Made by a program: the position numbers and the translations under genes
Part shown: piece by piece, positions 7,800 to 15,022 of the stretch
Layout of the letters: each line of letters begins with the position of its first letter
Position numbering within the stretch: position 1 is the stretch's first letter
The notes under the pieces: model-generated
Databases searched by the model: none
What the model saw: only the letters and a program-made list of their open reading frames with translations
Told to the model about the DNA's origin: nothing
NCBI GenBank assembly: GCA_038329965.1
Contig: JBBQNN010000031.1
Coordinates: forward strand, 1-39,392
Direction: 5' to 3'
Source of the DNA: QHCA01 sp003244095
GTDB taxonomy: Bacteria; Actinomycetota; Actinomycetes; Mycobacteriales; QHCA01
Length of the DNA stretch: 39,392 nt

Positions 7800-8000
7800 A
7801 TGTCACAGCTGCTGCTGCGAGAGTGCTCCACCTGTGGCGGGCCGCGCGCGTTCGAGGCTCCCGACTGTGCCGAGGGACACGGCCCCGACTGCCCGGACCT
7901 GGCCTGCGTCGAGTGCGGCGAGGCGGTCTTCGTCGGTCTCCTGTCCGCCCACCTCAGCGAGCTGTCCGCGGCGCACTCCCGGGCCGTCCCCGCCGCCTGA
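7800..8000 (+). CDS. Small six-cysteine zinc-ribbon-like protein
   Basis: This 66-residue protein has six Cys: C9 and C12 (CSTC), C23, C31, then C36 and C39 (CVEC). Two CxxC knuckles some 24 residues apart suggest one zinc ribbon, with C23 and C31 spare. The C-terminal third is a short amphipathic helix (GLLSAHLSELSAAHSRAV). Start ATG 7800 is preceded by GAGGGA at a good distance; in-frame GTGs upstream lie inside the repeat cluster and are less likely. It sits 59 bp before the DUF3000 gene and is divergent from hemE. I do not recognise the family; a metal-binding accessory or regulatory role is a guess. Confidence 0.65.
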   Translation: MSQLLLRECSTCGGPRAFEAPDCAEGHGPDCPDLACVECGEAVFVGLLSAHLSELSAAHSRAVPAA

Positions 8001-8047
8001 GATCCCGGCCCCCGGCGCGCCGGGTGCCGGGGGGCGGTCACGGCTCC

Positions 8048-8053
8048 TACGCT
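8048..8053 (+). promoter_or_regulatory. -10 element TACGCT, 6 nt before GTG 8060
   Basis: TACGCT then GAGGGC then GTG. The GAGGG abuts the start codon and is too close to act as a Shine-Dalgarno, so a leaderless transcript of the DUF3000 gene is the better reading. Confidence 0.45.
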
Positions 8054-8059
8054 GAGGGC

Positions 8060-8626
8060 GTGGCCGACGCACCGTCCAGTGACCTCCCGGAGCTGTTCAC
8101 CCGGGCGGTCACCAGCCTGCGCCAGGCCCGGCCACGGCCCGAGGTCCGCCTGGCCGAGATCGCCCCACCGGGCCGGTTGGCTCCCTACACCTTCGCGCTG
8201 ACCGCCGAGGTGCTGCGTGAGGGCGACGAGCTGGCCAGCGGCCGGCTGGTGCTCCTGCACGATCCGGCCGGGCAGGAGTCGTGGGACGGCACGCTGCGCA
8301 TCGTCACCTATGTCACGGCCGAACTCGACGCCGACATGGCCGGTGACCCCCTCCTCGCCGGCGTGGGCTGGAGCTGGCTGATCGACGCCCTGGACACTTA
8401 CGGGGCCAGGCACACCGCTGCGGGGGGCACCGTCACCCAGACCACGTCGGTCCGGTTCGGTGACCTGGCCGGGCCCCCCGACACCGCCGACGTGGAGCTC
8501 CGCGCCTCCTGGACCCCGCTGGAGACCGATCTCGGCGCCCACCTGCTCGCGTGGTGCGAGCTGCTGTGCTCCACCGCCGGGCTGCCGCCCCCCGGCGTGA
8601 CGTTGCTCTCCCAGTCCAGCGGCTAA
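8060..8626 (+). CDS. DUF3000 family protein
   Basis: This 188-residue cytosolic protein is of the actinobacterial DUF3000 family. Recognisable stretches are ELFTRAVTSLRQARPRPEVR near the N-terminus, APYTFALTAEV, SGRLVLLHDPAGQESWDGTLRIVTYV, DPLLAGVGWSWLIDAL and TVTQTTSVRFGDL; the length is typical. The gene is conserved between hemE and the whiI/rnd region in streptomycetes and beside the RNase D gene in mycobacteria (from memory). GTG 8060 is chosen because the frame has no earlier family sequence and a -10 element is placed 6 nt upstream. The function is not known. Confidence 0.88.
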   Translation: MADAPSSDLPELFTRAVTSLRQARPRPEVRLAEIAPPGRLAPYTFALTAEVLREGDELASGRLVLLHDPAGQESWDGTLRIVTYVTAELDADMAGDPLLAGVGWSWLIDALDTYGARHTAAGGTVTQTTSVRFGDLAGPPDTADVELRASWTPLETDLGAHLLAWCELLCSTAGLPPPGVTLLSQSSG

Positions 8627-8699
8627 CGCGGCCCCCTTCAGGCTTCAGCCACCCGCTCCGGCCGTCGACACCAATGGCGATGACCGACCCGGGGGGATC

Positions 8700-9344
8700 A
8701 TGAGAGTGCTGCACGCGGAGCCGAACAGGGTGCGCTCCTTCACCGCGCTGGTCGTGGACCACGAGGCGCCGTCCCGCACGGCGATGGGTGCCCTCCTGCG
8801 CCGGCTGGGTGCGACCGACGTGGTCGCGGTCAAAGACCTGGTGCAGGCCCGGGTAGCCGCCCTTGGCGGCGGCCCACGCGACCTGTGCGTGCTCAACCTC
8901 GACCTGCCCGGCGGCTGCCTCAACCTGCTGGCGGACCTGCGCAACGCGGGCTGGCCGCGGCTGCTCGCCGTCTCGGGCAAGTCCGACGCGTTCTCGCTTC
9001 GCGCGGCATTCGTGGCCGGCGCACACGCTTACGTGCTCACCGCCGATGCCGCGGCTGCGATGCCCCGCGTCCCCTCCCCCCGGCTACCGCTGCGGTCCCC
9101 ACCCGTCACGGCCACGCCGGCGCCGCTCATGCCCGTCGAACGAGTGTGGCGCCAGCTCTCGGCCAGGGAGATCGAGGTGCTGCAACTGGTGGCGGCCGGC
9201 CAGTCCAACAGTGCCGCCGGAGTGCATCTCCAGCTCTCCGCGCTGACCGTCAAGAGCCACCTGGCCCGCATCGCCCGCAAACTGGGCACCGGTGACCGGG
9301 CCCACATGGTCGCCGTCGCGATGCGGACCGGCCTGATCAGCTGA
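8700..9344 (+). CDS. whiI: WhiI-like atypical response regulator (LuxR-type HTH)
   Basis: This 214-residue protein has a degenerate receiver (about 14-120) and a GerE/LuxR HTH (about 152-212: LSAREIEVLQLVAAGQS, then TVKSHLARIARKLG). Receiver pocket: the acidic pair is D20-H21 instead of Asp-Asp. The phosphoacceptor position, four residues before P70, is N66, and the conserved Lys after Tyr111 is T114. Normal phosphorylation is therefore not expected. Its place between DUF3000 and rnd, downstream of hemE, is the locus of Streptomyces whiI, an atypical regulator that pairs with BldM to control sporulation genes. The symbol rests on that synteny and on domain type. A GGGGGG Shine-Dalgarno precedes ATG 8700. 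Target genes cannot be read from the window. Confidence 0.75.
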   Translation: MRVLHAEPNRVRSFTALVVDHEAPSRTAMGALLRRLGATDVVAVKDLVQARVAALGGGPRDLCVLNLDLPGGCLNLLADLRNAGWPRLLAVSGKSDAFSLRAAFVAGAHAYVLTADAAAAMPRVPSPRLPLRSPPVTATPAPLMPVERVWRQLSAREIEVLQLVAAGQSNSAAGVHLQLSALTVKSHLARIARKLGTGDRAHMVAVAMRTGLIS

Positions 9345-9408
9345 CCCGGACACACCTGTCGCGGCGGTGCCGGAGCGCGTCGGAGGGCGATGCCGGCCAC
9401 GCGGCGCG

Positions 9409-9414
9409 TACGGT
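9409..9414 (+). promoter_or_regulatory. -10 element TACGGT, 7 nt before GTG 9422
   Basis: TACGGT then CAAGGCT then GTG. This gives a leaderless start for the RNase D-like gene; no usable Shine-Dalgarno is present. Confidence 0.45.
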
Positions 9415-9421
9415 CAAGGCT

Positions 9422-10675
9422 GTGACCGACGCGGCCCGGGCTGAGAGCACCGACGCGGTACCCGCCGAAAGCCAGCCGGCACCCCTGCCGCTGCTCGAGC
9501 CCCGGGACGGCACACCCGACCCCGTGGTGAGCGAAGCCGGCCTCGCCGCCGTCGCGACAGCCCTGGCGGCCGGCACGGGACCGGTCGCCGTCGACGCCGA
9601 GCGGGCATCGGGCTACCGGTACGGCCAGCGCGCCTACCTGGTGCAGCTGCGCCGGAACGGCGCGGGCACCACCCTGATCGACCCGATGCGCTGCCCCGAC
9701 CTGGCCATCATCGACGACGCCCTGGCCGGCGCCGAGTGGGTGCTGCATGCGGCATCGCAGGATCTGCCCTGCCTGCTCGAGATCGGGATGCGTCCGCGCA
9801 CGCTGTTCGACACCGAGCTGGCCGGTCGGCTGGCCGGATTCGAGCGCGTGGGCCTGGGCATCATGGTCGAGCAGGTGCTCGGCCGTACGTTGGAGAAGGG
9901 ACACTCGGCGGCCGACTGGAGCACCCGGCCGCTGCCCAGGGAGTGGCTGACCTACGCCGCCCTCGACGTCGAGGTGCTCATCGAGTTGCGGGACGCCCTG
10001 GAGGCAGAGCTGCGCCGGCAGGACAAGCTGGGCTGGGCGCAGGAGGAGTTCGCCGCCCTGGTGGCCGCGCCGCCGGCGGAGGCCCGGGTCGATCCCTGGC
10101 GCCGTACCTCGGGCATCCATCGCATCCGCAGCCCCCGCGGCCTGGCGATCGTGCGCGAACTCTGGGAGACCCGCGACCGCATCGCCCGCGAACGCGACAC
10201 CGCGCCCGGCCGCATCCTGCCCGATTCGGCCATCGTCAGCGCGGCCCAGGCCAATCCCGGGTCAGTCGACGCGCTCCTCGCGCTGCCGGTCTTCGGCGGC
10301 CGGGCCACCCGGCGGCAGGTCGGCGTCTGGTACGCCGCGATCGCGCAGGCTCGGGCACTGACAGACGACGCGCTCCCCCTCGCCCGCCGTGCCGGCGACG
10401 GCCCGCCACCGGTGCACAGATGGCGGGACCGCGAGCCGGACGCGGCCAGCCGCCTCGCGGCCGCCAAGGAGGCCGCCGCCGGGATCGCGGCGGCGCACGG
10501 CCTGCCGGTGGAGAACCTGATCTCACCGGACCTGGTGCGCCGGCTGTCCTGGGACCCGCCCGAGGCTGCGAGCGCGGACGCGGTCGCGCAGGTGCTGCGC
10601 GCGGGCGGTGCCCGCGAGTGGCAGATCGGCCTGACCGCCGAGGCGCTCGCCGCCGCCGTCACCGGCCCGGCGTGA
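9422..10675 (+). CDS. rnd: RNase D-like 3'-5' exonuclease with HRDC domain
   Basis: This 417-residue DEDDy exonuclease would trim stable RNA 3' ends. The ExoI motif is VAVDAERA (D58, E60), ExoII is HAASQDLPCL with the third Asp, and ExoIII is TYAALDVEVL with the Tyr and last Asp. The RYGQRAYLVQLRR stretch after ExoI is typical of RNase D. A HRDC helical domain follows at about 215-300 (RGLAIVRELWETRDRIARERD, then ILPDSAIVSAA). A further helical C-terminal segment of about 100 residues is found in actinobacterial members. It follows the WhiI-like gene by 77 bp. Substrate identity is inferred from family only. Confidence 0.88.
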   Translation: MTDAARAESTDAVPAESQPAPLPLLEPRDGTPDPVVSEAGLAAVATALAAGTGPVAVDAERASGYRYGQRAYLVQLRRNGAGTTLIDPMRCPDLAIIDDALAGAEWVLHAASQDLPCLLEIGMRPRTLFDTELAGRLAGFERVGLGIMVEQVLGRTLEKGHSAADWSTRPLPREWLTYAALDVEVLIELRDALEAELRRQDKLGWAQEEFAALVAAPPAEARVDPWRRTSGIHRIRSPRGLAIVRELWETRDRIARERDTAPGRILPDSAIVSAAQANPGSVDALLALPVFGGRATRRQVGVWYAAIAQARALTDDALPLARRAGDGPPPVHRWRDREPDAASRLAAAKEAAAGIAAAHGLPVENLISPDLVRRLSWDPPEAASADAVAQVLRAGGAREWQIGLTAEALAAAVTGPA

Positions 10676-10716
10676 CCGTCCGGGCGGGTGGTTGAGCACT
10701 CACCCACCCTGGTATG

Positions 10717-10738
10717 TTACTGGCGGGTAATATTTACC
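10717..10738 (+). promoter_or_regulatory. Palindromic operator candidate over the fadAB promoter
   Basis: TTAC (10717-10720), six bases, then GTAA (10727-10730) forms one inverted repeat. GGTAA (10726-10730), TAT, then TTACC (10734-10738) forms a second that shares the middle half-site. TAATAT (10728-10733) inside it is a good -10 element, about 40 nt before ATG 10773. A repressor here would block RNA polymerase directly. A TetR-type fatty-acid regulator is a plausible but unproven ligand. Confidence 0.5.
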
Positions 10739-10772
10739 TCTCGGTGCCAAAGCCCGCCGGATCGGAGTACCC

Positions 10773-11975
10773 ATGACCGCTCGGCCCGTTCGTGACGTCG
10801 CGTTCGTCGACGGGGTCCGCACCCCGTTCGGCAAGGCCGGTGACACGGGGGTGTACGCCCAGACCCGGGCCGACGACCTCGTGGTCGCCGTCATCCGGGA
10901 GTTGCTGCGGCGGCATCCTGAGCTACCCCCCGACCGGATCGACGAGGTCGCGATCGCCGCCACCACCCAGACCGGCGACCAGGGCCTGACCATCGGCCGG
11001 CTCGCCGCCCTGCTGGCCGGGCTGCCCAAGACCGTGCCCGGCTTCGCCATCGACCGGATGTGCGCCGGCGCCCTCACGGCGGTCACCACCGTGGCCGGCG
11101 GCATCGCCTTCGGCGCCTACGACGTCGCCATCGCCGGCGGGGTCGAGCACATGGGCCACCACCCGATGGGCGAGGGCATCGACCCCAACCCCCGGATCGT
11201 CGCCGAGAAGCTCGTCGACCCCTCCGCCCTGGTCATGGGCTCGACCGCGGAGAACCTCCACGACCGCTTCCCCGGCCTGACCAAGGAGCGCTGCGACGCC
11301 TTCGCCGCGGCCAGCCAGGCCAAGGTGGCCAAGGCATACGCCGACGGCAACATCCAGCCCGACCTCGTGCCGATCGGCGCCCGCGACCCCGCGCGCGGCT
11401 GGGGCCTCGTGATCCGCGACGAGCCGCCCCGGCCGGGTACGACGGTCGAGGACCTGGCCACCCTCAAGACGCCGTTCCGCCCGCACGGCCGGGTGACCGC
11501 CGGCAACTCGGCCGGTCTCAACGACGGTGCCACCGGCTGCCTGCTCGCCGCAGAGGACGTCGCCGTCGAGCTCGGCCTGCCGATCCGCATGCGCCTGGTC
11601 GGCTACGGATTCGCCGGCGTCGACCCCGAGCTGATGGGCATCGGCCCGATCCCGTCGACCGAGCGGGCCTTGCGCACCGCGGGGCTGACTATCGCCGACA
11701 TCGGGCTGTTCGAGGTCAACGAGGCCTTCGCCGTGCAGGTGCTGGCCTTCCTGGAGCACTTCGGCCTGGCCGACGACGATCCCCGGGTCAACCTCTACGG
11801 CGGCGCGATCGCCTTCGGGCACCCGCTCGCCAGTTCCGGCGTACGACTCATGACACAACTGGCCCGGCAGTTCGCCGAGCACCCTGAGGTCCGCTACGGG
11901 CTGACCGCCATGTGCGTCGGCATCGGCATGGGCGCCTCGGTCATCTGGGAGAACCCCGCGTGGGAGGGCGAGTGA
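10773..11975 (+). CDS. fadA: Thiolase (acetyl-CoA C-acyltransferase, FadA-type)
   Basis: The thiolase cleaves 3-ketoacyl-CoA with CoA in beta-oxidation. It is 400 residues, a normal length. The nucleophile is C97 in DRMCAGALTAV. The C-terminal active-site motifs are GGAIAFGHPLASSGVR (catalytic His) and AMCVGIGMGASVIWE (second Cys). Asn in EVNEAFAVQV completes the site. The degradative role, rather than biosynthetic, is inferred from the directly coupled fadB: its GTG overlaps this stop codon in GTGA. ATG 10773 has GGAG a few bases upstream. The two-gene unit follows rnd as in streptomycetes, and is probably controlled by the palindrome at 10717-10738. Confidence 0.92.
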   Translation: MTARPVRDVAFVDGVRTPFGKAGDTGVYAQTRADDLVVAVIRELLRRHPELPPDRIDEVAIAATTQTGDQGLTIGRLAALLAGLPKTVPGFAIDRMCAGALTAVTTVAGGIAFGAYDVAIAGGVEHMGHHPMGEGIDPNPRIVAEKLVDPSALVMGSTAENLHDRFPGLTKERCDAFAAASQAKVAKAYADGNIQPDLVPIGARDPARGWGLVIRDEPPRPGTTVEDLATLKTPFRPHGRVTAGNSAGLNDGATGCLLAAEDVAVELGLPIRMRLVGYGFAGVDPELMGIGPIPSTERALRTAGLTIADIGLFEVNEAFAVQVLAFLEHFGLADDDPRVNLYGGAIAFGHPLASSGVRLMTQLARQFAEHPEVRYGLTAMCVGIGMGASVIWENPAWEGE

Positions 11976-14074
11976 CCGCCGTGCTGGAAGTCCCCGACGA
12001 GATCGTCACCCGGGCCCTCGTCCGCTACGTCGAGGTGCCCGGGCTGCCCGGCGAGCTCGCGCTGATCACGCTGGAGAATGGGCTGGACCACCAGCGCCCG
12101 TCCACGTTCGGCACCGCCGGGCTGGCCTCACTGGAAGCCGCCATGGATGAGATCGAGGCCCACTCCCCGGGCATCGCCGCCATCGCCGTGACCGGCAAAC
12201 CGTTCGTCTTCGCCGTCGGGGCCGACCTGTCCGTGGTGGGCGGCATCACCACCCGGGAGCAGGCACTCGAGGTCGGCCGTCGCGGACATCACGCCTTCAG
12301 GAGGCTGTACGACTCCGCCGTCCCGACCTTCGCCTTCGTCAACGGTGCCGCGATGGGTGGCGGCGTGGAGCTGGCCCTGCACTGCCGCTACCGCACGGTG
12401 TCCAGCGGCGCCGCCGCGATCGCGCTGCCCGAGTGCTTCCTGGGCCTGGTGCCGGGCTGGGGCGGCACGCAGCTGCTGCCCAACCTCGTCGGCGCCGATG
12501 CCGCGGTCACCGTGATCATCGAGAACGCCCTCAACAACAACCGCATGCTCAGGCCGGCCCAGGCGGTCGCGCTGGGCATCTTCGACGCCACGTTCTCCCC
12601 GGCCGACTTCCTGGCCCAGTCGTTGATCTGGGCCGCCACCGTGGTCCGCGGCGAGGTCACGGTGCAGCGCCCCGAGGTCGACCGCGGGCAGGCATGGGAC
12701 GCCGCATTGGCCCGGGGCAAGGCGATCGCCGACGCCAAGCTGCACGGTGCGGCTCCGGCTCCCTACCGTGCCCTGGAGCTGATCGGCGCGGCCCGCGACG
12801 CCGACTTCGACGCCGGCACGGCCGCCGAGGACGAGGCCGAGGCCGACCTGCTGATCAGCGAGGAGTTGCGCGCCGGGCTGTACTCCTTCGACCTGGTGCA
12901 GAAGCGGGCCAAGCGCCCGGCCGGCCGGCCGGACACTGCACTGGCCCGGCCGGTGACCAAGGTCGGGATCGTAGGCGCCGGCCTGATGGCCAGCCAGCTC
13001 GCGCTGCTGTTCGCGCAACGGCTGGAGGTGCCCGTCGTCCTCACCGACATCGACGCCGGGCGCATCGAGCGCGGGGTGGGATACGTCCACGCCGAGATCG
13101 ACAAGCTGCGAGCGCGGGGCCGGCTGTCGCCCGACAAGGCCAACCGGCTCAAGGCGTCGGTCATGGGCTCGCAGACCGTGGACGCCTTCGCCGACGCCGA
13201 CTTCGTGATCGAGGCGGTGTTCGAGGAGCTCACGGTCAAGCGGCAGGTGTTCGCCGAGGTGGAGGCGGTGGTCCCCCCCGAGTGCGTCCTGGCCACCAAC
13301 ACCAGCTCCCTGCCGATCACCGAGATGGCAGCGGGGCTGCGGCACCCCGAGCGGGTGGTCGGCTTCCACTTCTTCAACCCGGTCGCCCTGCTCCCCCTGC
13401 TTGAAGTCGTCCGGGCCGGGCAGACCGACGACGCGACGCTGGCGACCGCCTTCGCCGTCGGCAAGGCGCTGCGCAAGTCCTGCGTCCTGGTCAAGGACGC
13501 CCCGGCGTTCGTCGTCAACCGGCTGCTCACCAGGTTCCTCGGCGAGGTGACGGCGGCGGTCGACGAGGGCACGCCGTTCGAGGTCGCCGACCGGGCGCTG
13601 GCCCCGCTCGGCCTGCCGCTGACGCCGTTCATGCTGCTCGCCCTGGTCGGGCCGGCCGTCGCCCACCACGTCAGCGAGACCCTGCACGAGGCCTATCCCG
13701 ACCGGTTCGGCGTCAGCGCCAACCTGGGCCGGCTCGTGGCGGCGGGCAAGTCCGGCATCTACCTGTGGGACAGCGGCCGGCCCGAGGTCGATCCCGAGGT
13801 GCGCGAGCTGTTCGTCTCCGGTGATCGACCGCAGTCCGAGGAGCAGGTACGCGACCGCGCGCTGGCCGCCCTCGCGGAGGAGGCGGCCCTGATCCTCGCC
13901 GAAGGCGTCGTGGCCGCCGCCCAGGACATCGACCTGTGCCTGCTGCTCGGCGCGGGCTGGCCGTTCCACCTCGGCGGGATCACCCCGTATCTCGACCGTA
14001 CGGGCGTCTCGGAACGGGTCACCGGGTCGCGTTTCCTGCCCGTCGGGGTGGCGAGCGTGCCGGCCGCCTTCTAG
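11972..14074 (+). CDS. fadB: Multifunctional fatty-acid oxidation protein (enoyl-CoA hydratase / 3-hydroxyacyl-CoA dehydrogenase)
   Basis: This 700-residue FadB-type protein hydrates enoyl-CoA and oxidises the 3-hydroxyacyl-CoA for the neighbouring thiolase, probably as a complex. The N-terminal crotonase domain (about 15-290) shows FVFAVGADLSVVGG, FVNGAAMGGGVELALHC and PECFLGLVPGWGGTQLLP, with both catalytic Glu positions present. The dehydrogenase NAD domain starts at about 330 (KVGIVGAGLMASQLALLF; the third Gly of the usual GxGxxG is Ala). It continues with FVIEAVFEELTVKRQVF, ATNTSSLPITEMA and HFFNPVALLPLLEVV, then a helical C-terminal domain. Start GTG 11972 overlaps the thiolase stop by 4 bp; earlier in-frame codons lie inside the thiolase and encode no family sequence. 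Confidence 0.93.
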   Translation: MTAVLEVPDEIVTRALVRYVEVPGLPGELALITLENGLDHQRPSTFGTAGLASLEAAMDEIEAHSPGIAAIAVTGKPFVFAVGADLSVVGGITTREQALEVGRRGHHAFRRLYDSAVPTFAFVNGAAMGGGVELALHCRYRTVSSGAAAIALPECFLGLVPGWGGTQLLPNLVGADAAVTVIIENALNNNRMLRPAQAVALGIFDATFSPADFLAQSLIWAATVVRGEVTVQRPEVDRGQAWDAALARGKAIADAKLHGAAPAPYRALELIGAARDADFDAGTAAEDEAEADLLISEELRAGLYSFDLVQKRAKRPAGRPDTALARPVTKVGIVGAGLMASQLALLFAQRLEVPVVLTDIDAGRIERGVGYVHAEIDKLRARGRLSPDKANRLKASVMGSQTVDAFADADFVIEAVFEELTVKRQVFAEVEAVVPPECVLATNTSSLPITEMAAGLRHPERVVGFHFFNPVALLPLLEVVRAGQTDDATLATAFAVGKALRKSCVLVKDAPAFVVNRLLTRFLGEVTAAVDEGTPFEVADRALAPLGLPLTPFMLLALVGPAVAHHVSETLHEAYPDRFGVSANLGRLVAAGKSGIYLWDSGRPEVDPEVRELFVSGDRPQSEEQVRDRALAALAEEAALILAEGVVAAAQDIDLCLLLGAGWPFHLGGITPYLDRTGVSERVTGSRFLPVGVASVPAAF

Positions 14075-14089
14075 TCGTCATCGCGCTCC

Positions 14090-14128
14090 GCGCCTCGCTT
14101 CGCTCGATGCTCACGCGACTCAAGGCGC
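14090..14128. terminator. Possible bidirectional terminator between convergent fadB and kinase gene
   Basis: The 45-bp gap between the two convergent stop codons holds GCGCCT (14090-14095) and AGGCGC (14123-14128), with repeated CGCT/TCGCT motifs between them. The loop is long and there is no T run, so this is a weak candidate only. Confidence 0.25.
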
Positions 14129-15001
14129 CAGGCGAGCGGCCACCTCGCGCAGCTCGGCATTTTCCGGCGCGTCCATGACACACCGGGCGAACAGCCACCG
14201 GGTGAGCCGATCGGTGTCGAGGTCGAGCAGTTCGGCCATCCGCCGGGCGAATCCCGCCGGATCGGCGACCAGCCGCTCGGTGCAGTTGAGCATGTGCTGC
14301 AGCGCGTCATAGGCCGGGTCACCGACGTAGGGCTTGGGATCGCAGACCAGCCAGGGCTCGCGTTGGGCGGCCAGGATGTTCTCCGCGTGCAGATCGGTGC
14401 AGAGCACGACCGAACTCCCCGCCGAGGCGGGCAGTGCCCGCCACAGCGCCAGACCCGCTCTCGCGAGTCCGGCGTCGACGGACCCCGGCGTCGCAGAGAG
14501 CCGCCGCTGGAAGCCGGCCGCCCACTGATCGCACATGACCTGCAGGGCGCGAAAGGAATGGCCGGGCGGAGGCTCGCGCCACAGCCGCCGGAGTAGGCCC
14601 GCGACCACGGCATCCTGCTCCGGCTCCGCGACGACCCGGCTCAGGGTCGTCCCCGGCCGGCAACGCTCGATCAGCAGCACGGTGGTCTCGGCAAAGGTGT
14701 GCGCGGCATACAAGCGGACCGCACCGTCACCGGCCCACAGGGCCAGGCCGTCGGCCTCGTGCAGTGCCTCTGGATGCCGCCAGCCGACCTTGAGCACGAG
14801 GTCGCGGCCGGCGTGATCTCGTGCCGGAGCGACCCAGGAGCACCCCCCGCCGGGCTGGAACGGCTCGCCGAGCCGCAGCGCCCATCGAGCGGCCGTCTCG
14901 GCGACAACGCGCGGCAGCCCGGCGACCCAGTCGCGCAGATCGGGCTCGTCGGAGCCCGCGGCGTTGGCAGCAAGGTTGGCCGGGATTGCGATTGGCACCA
15001 T
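14120..15001 (-). CDS. APH(6)/hydroxyurea-kinase family phosphotransferase
   Basis: This 293-residue protein-kinase-like fold enzyme is of the aminoglycoside 6-phosphotransferase / hydroxyurea kinase family. K71 in DLVLKVGWRH is the ATP-binding Lys. The Brenner motif reads CTDLHAENIL (D203 catalytic base, N208), with Cys-Thr in place of the usual His-Gly. D221 in CDPKPYVGDPAYD is the metal-binding Asp; that stretch is diagnostic of the APH_6 family. All catalytic residues are present, so it should be active, but the substrate is open. Streptomycin resistance should not be assumed for a chromosomal homologue. It lies 21 bp after the sensor kinase stop on the same strand, suggesting one operon. 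Confidence 0.85.
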   Translation of the reverse strand: MVPIAIPANLAANAAGSDEPDLRDWVAGLPRVVAETAARWALRLGEPFQPGGGCSWVAPARDHAGRDLVLKVGWRHPEALHEADGLALWAGDGAVRLYAAHTFAETTVLLIERCRPGTTLSRVVAEPEQDAVVAGLLRRLWREPPPGHSFRALQVMCDQWAAGFQRRLSATPGSVDAGLARAGLALWRALPASAGSSVVLCTDLHAENILAAQREPWLVCDPKPYVGDPAYDALQHMLNCTERLVADPAGFARRMAELLDLDTDRLTRWLFARCVMDAPENAELREVAARLAP

Positions 15002-15022
15002 GTCGACCAGCCTGCCCGGTGG

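Noticed and set aside
7667..8542. N-terminal extension of hemE by about 290 codons
   Set aside because: The frame is open but the sequence is antisense to DUF3000 and the small Cys-rich gene and shows no family similarity; the HemE family starts at ATG 7666.
12128..13969. Minus-strand open frame of 613 codons opposite fadB
   Set aside because: It is a shadow frame, rich in Gln, Arg, Gly and His with no domain; fadB on the plus strand is certain.
14120..15001. Streptomycin resistance gene
   Set aside because: The family match is to APH(6)/hydroxyurea kinases in general. Chromosomal homologues are common in actinobacteria and the context is a two-component operon, not a resistance cassette.
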